A stretch of DNA of 64,000 bases from Aradus depressus (taxonomy: Eukaryota > Arthropoda > Insecta > Hemiptera > Aradidae), in the NCBI GenBank assembly GCA_963662175.1, contig OY759221.1, positions 20,137,027-20,201,026 on the forward strand. Direction: 5' to 3'. The notes beneath the pieces are model-generated. The model was not told the DNA's origin, searched no databases, and saw only the letters and a list, made by a program, of their open reading frames with translations. Made by a program: the position numbers and the translations under genes. Position 1 is the stretch's first letter, and each line of letters begins with the position of its first letter. Positions 19,801 through 31,800 of the stretch are shown one piece after another.

Positions 19801-22800
19801 CACTGAGTTATCGGCGCCTTCGGTTTATTTATATAATTTATAAGCTATTCGATGTACAAAATTGTATGACATATCCATTTACGTTATGGTTTAACGGAAA
19901 AAAATATTTTTATTATTCATTCTGGCAGCTGAGAGGGCGAAGTCTCGTCTGCTTTATCAAGCATAATATCCCTTTGCGAACATAACTTGTTTTTTTTAAT
20001 ACTGTCTATTTCACAAAATATATATAATACATGGTAGCAACACCGTAGTACCATATATTATATATATTTTGTGAAACAGAAAATATTTTTTTTTTAAAGA
20101 TACGTTTTCTTTATTTTTTATCGAGTGTTTCACAATATCTCTACAGAAAATAACTGTTATACTTGTTATGAGTGTGCCATGTGGCTGCAATGAGTGCATT
20201 GACCACCACATCGACAGGTATGATATCAGCGATGGCGTCCTTCCGTACGAGAGAGCAGTGGGTGAAGCCAGTCATGAGGCCGATCAGGATGCTGGTCGGA
20301 CCGTTCAGGTTGTCAATCCACCCTGGGAGCGGTTCCTGCGCGGCCCCTATCACTGCAATGATACATAACCAAATCAGAGAAACTGTGGAACCACAGGGAG
20401 GGAACGGGAAGAAGAACAATAAGTAACGAATGTTTCAATGCGAAATTTAGTATGGTAAGTTGTTAAAACTTCGCTGATACCGGTATGATTCACCGACGAA
20501 TCTAACTCCCCTTTAATAGTTTCCCCTAGTTCCTCTAAATTATATTAAAAAAAAAAAAAGTACTTACCGAATTAACAACGGATAAATCTTAACCGTTACA
20601 ATCGGCCAATTTCGTAAGGCTGCTTGAGACTATTAATACACTTGATCGTAAAAACAGATCTGTGAAAATGGTCTCTATCTTTTATTTGACAATCAGATTT
20701 AATCACTTTCTCATTCGAAGTTTCTCATTTTTCTCTAGTACACATTATTTTTATATATATTTAAATTTTACTAAGCCATGAATGAGAGCTAATGACATGC
20801 TTACCTATAGATGGCCTAAAGATCCCAATGGGAATGTCTCGGTAGCTGCGATGAATCAAGTTTTCAGCTGCCCGTTTAGTGTACACATATGTATTGGTCG
20901 TATCCTTTATAACGCTGTTAAACAGACAATAATTATGTTTATTACATAATAAAATATTTTCTATATTTTCAGGGTTCTGTTGTTCGAAAAGTGCTCACAA
21001 AACCCTATTGTTTTAAATGATTTTTTTTTCGACATAGTGTTAAGTTTAGACAGAGTGAATATCAAATATTCACTCATAAATCAAGTCTCCGCAAGTAATA
21101 TAATGAACCAACAATATATATACTGTGAAACCAGAATACAAATGTGGGAATAATAAAACAAAAGGAATTTTGGAGACCATCTTGACCTGATTCTTTGGAA
21201 AATACAAATGTTATCGTTATTAACAGTAGCGTCGTGATAGGGCCAGCTGCTCTCTAGAGGAGACCATCCAGATACGCAATGGGAAGGATTGGCACTCTCT
21301 CTGTCTATTCATACAGAATGCTACCAAATACGGGAAATTTCTTGTTGAACAATTTATTAATTAAATAATATATTTAAAAAAACTGTTTAAAGTTACATTC
21401 ATGTTGTTCTTTGTTTTTCTTATTACAGTATCTATAGTTTATTGTTTCATATTATTATAATTGTTATTGATATCTCTATTTTCTGCTTATCTGTCTTATT
21501 ATTATTTTTCTGTTTACTTTCTTTATTTTATTTTTATATAAAGTGGTACAATTGTACAGGAATTTTCTTTATTTAGTATGAAATTTTATAATTTATTTTT
21601 ACTTCTTATGACCCTCTGTCCTGACAGATGGCTCTGGCCATTGTCAGTATTGTATACTCGATATTTTTTTTTTTTTTTTTTTTTGTTTTTTTGGCCTTAT
21701 GTACGATGCATATCAGCCATGACTCTTTTTAATGGTGTTTTACCTAATTATTTACGACATCCATGGCCCCGGGAGGAAGTTTTATCTACGAAATAAAACT
21801 CACTCCCGGACGGGATTCGAACCTGCAAACCAAGGTGAGACCATGCGACCAAAGCCCTACGCTCTAGCCCGCACGGCCACCATGGCTCCCTATACTCGAT
21901 ATTAGAATGTTTTGTAAATGTATGTGTAAATAAAGTATATAATTCTTCTAAAGTATATTAATTCAAATTCATTCAGTTGCGTCGTGACAAATTGAGAAAT
22001 CTAAATGAGAGAAAAGATTGGAGAGGAAGAGAGGAAGGAAAGACACTCAAGATGGACAAACTGTTACTTCACCTTGAATGATTGAACTACATTCCTGAGA
22101 TGTGTTTCATATTTTCAACTGTATTTGCTTTTGAGATCAGATGGCGGAAGAGGGAGGAGGCAATCAATGGTAAACAATGTCTTGTCTATTTACTATTCGG
22201 TTATTGCACAATGTATACTTTTTTTCATAAGTGATAGTAAAATGTTGTGGGACGAGATTTCTCATAGAAATAAAAGATGTTGTCTTCCCACTGTTTTATT
22301 TTAGACCAGAGCTGGTTTTCGACGCAACAGCGTCATCATCAGTGGTTCATCCCACCCGCACAGCACAGCGGTTTGGCCAGTTGTATTTTAACCGTTGTGC
22401 TAAATGGGTGGGATGAACCACTGATGATGACGCTGTTGCGTCGAAAACCGGTTCTGCTCTAAAATAAAACCGTGGGAAGACAACATCTTTTATTTCTATA
22501 TACTTTTTTTATTCTTCTTTCCGCGCCCTTACGGAACGAGAAACAATCTTGGGGATGACCTTTATATTTTTCACTGAATGTTGGCCGTATTTCTAGATAT
22601 TTCAGAAAAAAAAAAACAGCTTCTTAGTTCTAGTGGTTTTATCAGGACAGAGATAGCTCTCAATAAGGGTTCTGTTTCTTCAATCTACGGACCCCCCCCC
22701 CCCCCCCCCCCCAAAAAAAAATCCTACTAGAGGTCAAGTTTATTATGTTGGGTGTTTTTTTGTAAAATGATGCTCTGTTTTCGTGAGGTGTCTATAGAAT

Positions 22801-25800
22801 ATAAGCTAATGAATTTCCTGAAATCATTGTTGTATTGAATATATTTAAACACAAATGTCTATACATTCTTTATATATATTGAGTTGACACAAGTGTCCTA
22901 TTGGATTCTGTAAAATGGATATAGACCACAGGGTTTCACAAATACTATTTCATTTTTTTAGTTAAACTAGTAAATATTTACACAATTGGTGATTGCAAAC
23001 TTTTTATATTATTAAAGTAATAGTACACGGCGTTGCCCGGGAAAGTCATTAAGATGCATTTTGTGACTCCGAGCAGCAATAGCGTGGTAACCGGTTATAG
23101 TCAGTGTCGCTGACCATTCATTCACACCCTCTCGAAAAGGGAACGTTCTGGTCTTCCTTAATCCAGTATGAATTAAATGAGCCCTCCCCTCATTACATGT
23201 ATCATCTAGACCATATATGGACCAAGGAATGTCTTGATGGTGATAGTAGACAACATCTTCAAAATGTTTCCGTGTATTTAGTATTCAACTTCAACAAGAA
23301 AATTAAAGGTCATGGTGTCCGTGAGGGCTAGTTCGTAGGGCTTTGGTCCCATGGTCTCATCATGGTTGCGGTTCGAATCCCGTCCGGGAGTGAGTTGTAT
23401 TTCGTAGATAGAATTCCCTGCCGGGACCATGGGTGTTATAAATAACTGAAATAACACCGTTATAAGAGACATGGCGCTATTATGCATCCTACATAAGGCC
23501 AAAATAAAAATAAAATTAATGTATCTGTTAAGTTCTTCAAATTGTATTATTATATATGTTTTATATTATTATAGTACTAGTATATTAAAAATAAAGAAAA
23601 CGTATGTTTTTTAAAAAATATTGTCTATTTCACAAATAATATATAATAGCTCACAAATAATATATAATAGCAAATAATATATAATATATAATAGAGGGCG
23701 CCGGTAGCTCAGTGGTATGCGTGCTTGTCTTCTGAGCTCAAGATCGTGGGTTCAAAACCCAACCGAGGCCCTTAGTTTATTTTATCTGGGAGGTAAAATA
23801 AACTTGAGCACGCCGTCCTTCGGATGGGACGTTAAGCGATGGTCCCGAGCCTGTACGATGTCAGGTACTCGTTAAAAAACCCTGCACTAGATGAATAAAA
23901 ATTTAGTGTAGGCAAAATTTAGGACTCCCACAGTAGAGTCGGGCTCATGTCCACTACAGTGACGAAAGAGCGCTCTGGTAGTAGGCGATATGACCTCGTA
24001 GTTAAAGCCCGGGCATGAGTCATAAAACCTAACCTAACTTATAATAAGGGAGTACTTTCGGTATTGCTACCATATTATATATTATTTGTGAAATAGACAA
24101 TATTTTTTAAAAAACATACGTTTTCTTTATTTTTATCAAGTGTTTCACAATATCTCTGCAAAAATGTTAAATATCACTAGTATATTAGTATGGTATGTAC
24201 TAGATATTAAGTTAGACTAGTACTTCGAGAACAATAATAACAAACCAGGCGGTAGATGATTAACCAGAGGCAATGGGATTATATCCCGGAGTTGTCCGCC
24301 AGTTGTTGTCCACCTGGAATCCAATCAACACCACGGCAGTCTACCTCTCTACATCCCTGACCGCTCTGGGTGATCTTTGAATCCAGCTCCCCTCGCTCAC
24401 CTCAACCCATCCCGCTCGGGCCATCTATCACCGCCGCCCTCTCTGCTCACCACATCACCGACCTCACCGCCTCCTTCCATAGTGAGACATTTATTTTATT
24501 TAAGGTATAATTAGTTTATTTTTGTAATGAACCGTTATGTATAATATAATTTCAGGAAAGAAGTATTATTTTCAGTTATTTTCATTTTTTGGACCAAGTT
24601 GTGTCTTTATATTTTTTTTCAACAAATTTATTTTCTGTTTATGTTTATATAATATATATATATTTGACTATGTATATGTTTATATAATATGTATATATAT
24701 TCTGTTTATGTTTATATAATATACTAGCAGTAATACCCGGCGTTGCCCGGGGAACTTTGACTTTTCTCCCAATATCTCCTATAAGGCTATTCAGTTCCTC
24801 GACAGTACATTCATGATGTTATAATTTTCAATTATTCATACGGAATAACGCTTATAGTCCTTCAACTGTAGTAACGCTAGCTTTGGAGCTAAAACTAATT
24901 TATTCAAAAAGATTTCTCATTAATCGTTGCAATGGTTTTCGAGTTACAAAGATTGCGTGAGTGGATGCTGGGATGGACCAGGGGTTGATTAAAAAATAGA
25001 CCTTAACCTTCCGGTAGATAAAACTTATCTATTCAAAAAGATTTCTCATTAATCATTGCAGTTGTTTTTGAGTTAGAAAGATTGCGTGGGTGGATGCTGG
25101 GATGGACCAGATATTGAGGTACTAATACGCCTATAACCTTCCACAGACGATGACGAACAAATTAAAAAGAAAATTAATCACATCCATCAAGCCGTTCGTG
25201 AGTTATAGCGGTACAACGCACAGACATTTTCAGTTTTATATATATGATATATATTTGATGCAATATATATTATATATTGCATCAAATATAGTTTTTTTGT
25301 TTGTAAGCGTAGCTGATCCAATTTTCCTTCATTCTTTTATTTTTTTTACTGTTTTCATTTAATATATAAAATAAATTTATTCAGGTAAGATGGTCAGAGA
25401 CGGCTCAAAAAATGAGAGAGGGATTGGAGCTGATGAACATGGGAGAACAATCCGGGGAGATAATAGTATATCTCTAGGTGTGTATCCCACCGTATTTCAA
25501 AGAAGTGAATGCCATCTTCGGGTCATCAAAAGACGTAACCTCAGGGGGGAAGGATCCTAATACTGCCTGACATCCAAGCTGTCAACATCGCGAAAATCGT
25601 CCTGGAGTATCTTCAGACACGAGTCCCTGGCGGACCAAAACAGAGTAGAGTTGGTACGGGGGACAGGACATCAGGGAATTGAGGGCAACGAAAGGTCTGA
25701 ATAACTAGCCAGGTCAGGAGCTGACAGGGCATCCTCAGGACTAGAACCCTCCTGCGGGACCTCCAAGAGCACCGCAAGGGTGGCAATAAAAACCTGGCTG

Positions 25801-28800
25801 ATTTCTGATCAAACGAAAAATTCCATCCGACAAAACTACGTGCAGACAAACTTTTATTATATATATAAATTTCTTTTAAATATTTCAGTTTATGTTTCAA
25901 CCAACAATTTGATTTTCACTTTGACTAACTATAAAATTATTTTGCCATACTATATGACCGATATATTATATTTATAAGAATATAGAATACTCACTACTGA
26001 GTGATTTGGTCTGCTGTGTTCCTGTCTATGGCCCCGACCAGTTGTTCTAGATTGATGCCATCATTCAGGGGGTAGATTTCCTCTCCTATCTCGTCTAGGT
26101 GACAATTGGAATAGGCCGTTGAAATATGCATCAACACCTGAAATATATATTCACCTGTGTTGAACATCAATTGATTAAAAAGTAATAGATTGATTGGTTT
26201 AATTGCAATTTAAAGTAGGGAAGTGAAAAATATCAAATAGGAGACAGGAGATCAATCACTTCCTGTTATGAATTTTTTAAAATTCGACCCAACCTCACAA
26301 ATATAACTTTTTCTAAAAAGTTATCTTCATGAAGAGAGGAACACCTTTTCACCGTTTTACAATTACAATTATGCGACCAGGCATATTTCCAGAAATAATA
26401 ATTATATTTACCTATATCAGTTAAACCATAACATGATAATTGGATAAGTCATAAAATGTTATAAACCAAAATAACATATAAATTATATACATCAACCGAT
26501 ATTAAATCTCAGAATACAAACAGAGATAAATTTAAGAATAAAAAAAATATTTATTAGAAAATTCCAAATATATTTTATGTATAATTATAAATACTTTATA
26601 TTTCTTTAAGATAAATCTTCTTTCACAACGATACTTCGGGACGCCTCTTCCTCAGTAAGTGAATTATAGAAAAATAATTAACATATAACAAGAGGGCGCC
26701 GGTAGCTCTGTGGTATGCGTGCTTGTCTTCTGATCTCAAGATCGTGGGTTCGAAACCCAACCGAGGCCCTTAGTTTATTTTATCTGGGAGGTAAAATAAA
26801 CTTAAGCATGCCGTCCTTCGGATGGGACGTTAAGCGAAGGTCCCGAGCCTATACGATGTCAGGTACTCGTTAAAGACCCCTACCCTAGGTGAATAAAAAT
26901 TCAAGGTAGGCAAAATTTAGGACTCCCACAGTAGAGTCGGGCTCATGTCCACCAGAGTGACGAAGGAGCGCTCTGATAGTAGGCGATATGACCTTGTAGT
27001 TAAAGCTCGGGCATTAGTCATAAAACCTAACCTAAATAACTATAAAATAAATCGTAAAAACGAATAAAATTAATAAAAATATTAAACGAAAAGTAATTAC
27101 AATAAATATTATATGATATTGGTGGTGGACCTCTGCCAAGAAAAATAAAATTAAAGCAAAATATGAATTAAAGCTGTTATATATGAAATACGACTTTTAT
27201 TAATCATTGCTCACACCTCTCTTATCTTCAAAGACTTTTCAAAAATACAAATACAGAAAAATTAACTAAGAAAACAGAGGAGAGTTTTAGTGGAAGTTAC
27301 CTTAAGTTTGTGGAAGGTGGTGGCGAGGTCGAGGAGGTGTCTTGTCCCACTGAGATTGATATCCGAGGATCTCTTGAGGTTCTCTTGTAGATTCACAGTG
27401 GCCGCTCCGTGGAATATCACATTCACCTCCTGACTGAGTGTCCGTCTGTCCTCTTCAGACAGTCCCAAGTCCACCATCTCGATGTCCCCATTTATCAGAG
27501 TTACTCTCCTCAACATTTCGGGGGAGTCTTTTTTGATTATTGAAAATAACTGTAGAAATGAAAAATAATTATCAAATCATATTGTTTTTCTCACAAATTC
27601 TTATATAGCATATTACGCGAGAACCATTATGAGAATAGCTAATGCGACATAAACTCACCTCCGAATTGAGAACATCTTTAATCCGTTCGTCGGGAGTCTT
27701 GCCCCTCTTGGGCCGTACCAGCATGTAGATCTTCGCGACCTCTGTCTTTCTCAGGAGGAACTCAACAAGAACTTGACCTACGAAACCCGTGGATCCTGTC
27801 ACCAGCACTTGTGCTCCATCGTACAGAGATCTGATACCCGCTTCACTCCCTGCAAAAATCATTACAATAAATAGTTCATTTTTCAGAAATGTACAATCTG
27901 TGGATTCAGTTACATCTACTATGAGTAAGTTCGCTTTGAGGTACAAACTAGGCAGCATGAAACTGAAAGCTTGGCCTTGTACATTTTCTTTATTTCTTTA
28001 TATTCAGACAAGAAAAAAAAAACTTCAAGACTAAAACAATGGTTCCTTGTAAAATATCTCAATGCTTATCCATTTTTGGTCAAAATGTAACCAGATCTAA
28101 ATTACCATATGTGCAATTTTCATTTTAAATTCCAAGTTCTTAGCTACAATCGTTTCTGAATTAGCGCTCACAAAATTTCAATCACATACATAAACATACA
28201 TATACAGACAGAACAAAAGGAAAGCCAAACCAGAAAATGGTCAAAACTTATTGAGGAGACCTTGAAAAGTGAAAATCCGTTGAAAACTTTATCTCACATT
28301 TTCGCACGATATATATAATGCTGTGGTCAAAATTTTGAAGAAGCATTAAGAACAAAAAAAATGAGTGCATCCCTTAGTTGTTTGATTCCTTTATTGTGTT
28401 TTTATATATTTGCTTGAGGAATCGTCCATAATTTATGTAACACGAGTGGGGGAAGGGGAGAGAGGTCGTGAAAAGTGTCCCCATTAATCGTAATTTTGTC
28501 AACTTTCTTTAAAAAATTAAATTTTATAAATTATATAATATAACCGTTAAAATTCAATACTAAATTTAAAAAAAAATCTAATTGATAAAAATTATTTTTT
28601 CAAGAAAGTTGACAAAATTACGATTAATGGGTACACTTTTCACGACCTCCCTCCCCCTCTCGTGTTACATAAATTATGGACGATTCATCAAGTGAATATA
28701 TAAAAACACAATAAAGGAATCAAACAACTAAGGGATGCACTCAATTTTTTCGTTTTTAATGCTCCTTCAAAATTTTTATCACTCAAACAGCATTATGAAA

Positions 28801-31800
28801 CAAAGAAAAACACGTAATTAAATCAATGTCATACTGTTTGTGTTGTCCTTTATTTAAAAAAAACAAAAATGCACTGAATAAATTTAACTTTGAATCATTA
28901 TTAACCCCGGACTGGACAATAATATGTCAAGGTTATTATTTTTTTACATTGTTTGATTGCAGGTCATAAAATTATAATTTCGTAACTTTTACATAATATT
29001 ATTCAAAATGATTCATGTACAGGAGTCTCAGAAACCACGAGACATCAATTCTTTAATTTCTCTATAAAGTTTAGGTCAAAAGTAATTAGTATTTTATTTA
29101 CTTTAATTAGTATTTTTATTTATATATTTTTTAAAATAATTTTTCCCCCTTAATGGCGTCAGAAGTAAGTATAGCTAAGACACTTTATTAATAGATTTGT
29201 TTTTTAGCATGCCCGGGCTTAAATAGCTTCGCAATGTTTGTAAATTTTTTTGTCCTACACATAAGTCATTATATCAACCCGACCCTACTATGAAAGTCCT
29301 AAATATTGCCTATCCTTGTTTATGATACATACACTTTGTACAATACAAAATGCTTCTTGCCCGACGAACTGTATCAAGAAATTCTTATAAAATAGGATTG
29401 GGATGTGAAATTAAAGGTACGAGTTAGTTATATGACTCATGCCCTTTAACTACAAGGTCACATACCCTACTACTAGAGCGCTCTTTCGTCGCTCTGGTGG
29501 ACACGAGCCCGACTCTACTATGGTGTTGCCTATCCTACATTTTGACTCTCCTAGGATAGGTGTCTTTAAAAACATCGTACAGGCTCGGGACCATCGCTTA
29601 ACGTTCCATCCGAATGACAGCGTGCTCAAGGTTTTTTAACCGCCCAGATAAAAAACCTAAGAGCCTCTCGGTTGGGTTTTAAACCCGGGATCCTGAGCTC
29701 AGTTATTTTATATCTGATAAATCTTCTATAGTGTACTTAAAGTACGATGTCGCATGTGGTCATTAAAATATAAGTTTATATACCTAAGAAAATTATATTA
29801 AATGGCTTTAAAGTATTATATTGCAGTTTATATAATGTCTTGGCACAAGGGCGTAGCCAGAAGTTTGAGCAGGGGGGGGGGGGGGGGGCAAAGGTAGGCT
29901 ACAGGGGTGGGAGGTATAGACTCCGGGGGCACAGCCCGCAGTTTCCATGGTTAGCGCTGCAGACTTTTTGTTATAATTTGGGAGACTCGGACCCCTAGAA
30001 GCTCCCCCTGAGATAACCACTGACTATAATGCTGACTTTACATGAGCAGCAAAAATGAAAAGCGCAGCAGCAGCAAATGCACGCTGTGGTTTCTGTGCTT
30101 TTAGAATTAAATGACTAAAAGCCAATAGCGTGCATTTGCTGTTGCTGCGCTTTGCATTTTTAGTATTAAGTATAACATGAATGAAGATTTTGAGCGAGGA
30201 AATGAAATGAAGATCCTATTGGTAACTTGCAAGCAATCCATTTTTAATAGTTTATTTAATTTTTATCTTGTTTTTTTGCTCTGGCCAGGGGGGGGGGGGG
30301 GCACGTGCCCCCCCCCCCCCCCCCCATCCACCCTGGCTACGCCCCTGTCTCGACTTATAGCGGTTTAAATAAATAAAATAAACTTTTTTAAAAATAATAT
30401 AGTATATTTTGGGGACCATTATTGGTTTCCTTCAGAAAATTACACAATAAAAAGAAAAACAACCAAAAAAAAAAAAAGAAATTGAAAGCAATTTAGATGC
30501 ACGGGTTATAAAGGAAATGAAAGTTAAAGATACAAGAGTTGTTTAAGGATAATAATGATTATGATGATAATTTAGGGTAGAAATAGATTCCAGTTCAACC
30601 GCCTCCCTTTTCAATTTTTTGTGCTCAAGGTTATCTGTTGTGAAGATAACGCATTCTGTTTGCTTAATACCCTTATGTAAATATTGTGGTATTGTTCCTG
30701 CTACTGTGTCATGCTAAACTGTATTTTGTCTGTTGTTTACGTATGTGCGTGGATATTGTGTTACTCTGACTACTGACACTGAAGTCATCCTAAACTAATA
30801 GGTTTCATGTCCAATAACCTTTTTGAATGGAATACCTGAATTCATAGAATAATATTTTTGTGGCATCATATTAACAATGTTTTAATAGTAGAATTAATAA
30901 TATTTTAACAAAATAAATGTTGATTTTTAAAAATCTTTGGTTAATCAATGTACTTCCCCAGCGCGAATTAATGAACTAAGTTTTTACTCTCCCCCTGAAC
31001 CCAATTTAGTGACCAACGAAAATCAATAGGTGTCTTACTCATGGCGACTTCTTCAACACACACAATTTCGTGTTGAAACGTTCGTTATTAGATTTTTTGA
31101 GTTAGTTCCTCTCTAATTCTTCACTTCCCTTTGAACGATTTTCGTGAAAATTAAAAGGTATCCTCCATATTGGGTTCTGAATTCACATATAAAATTTTGT
31201 GTAATTCACATTAATTTGACATTCAGCAGTTATTAGAGTTTTTGTGTTAAGCCTCCCTTTTGACGATTTGGCTGAAAACCATTAGGTCCTTTTAAGATTC
31301 TCACAGATATAAAATTACATAAATAAATCATGAAACTCCGTTGAAAATTCAAGATCGAATTTCCATTAATAGTTGACTATAAAAGAGAAAAAAAGATGCG
31401 CAAGCTAGATTTGAAATGAAAATAATTTTATGAAAGAAGAGTTAAACAGAAATATGTGAGAAAAAAAAATAAAATAATAATAAAAAATAAATAAAATGAA
31501 CAAAAATAAATAAAATACACTAAACAAACTATTTAAAATGCTTTATTCTCTTCTGCACAGACATTCAAAATTACCCTTAACACAAAAGTGTAACTGCTAT
31601 ACATTTCTACTAAAACCACTCTGGATGTATGGCTCACAAATCTACGGTTCGGCTAAAATATCTAACCTGAAACGTATCCAGGGTTTCCAGTCAAAAACCT
31701 GGAAAAGTTTTAATTTTTCGAGAAATTAAAAGTACTGATTAGCATTGATTCACAGTTTGTTTTACTTAATTAAGTTTAAAAACTATTTTATTTGGAGAAA

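Noticed and set aside
20168..20426. Plus-strand frames of 66 and 84 codons
   Set aside because: They are antisense to the well-supported reductase exon 6.
22231..22462. Overlapping 61-codon frames
   Set aside because: They arise from the foldback palindrome and have no homology.
23694..23770. Functional tRNA gene at the A-box/B-box head
   Set aside because: The head continues into a body shared by about 19 copies and lacks a consistent cloverleaf; it is a SINE.
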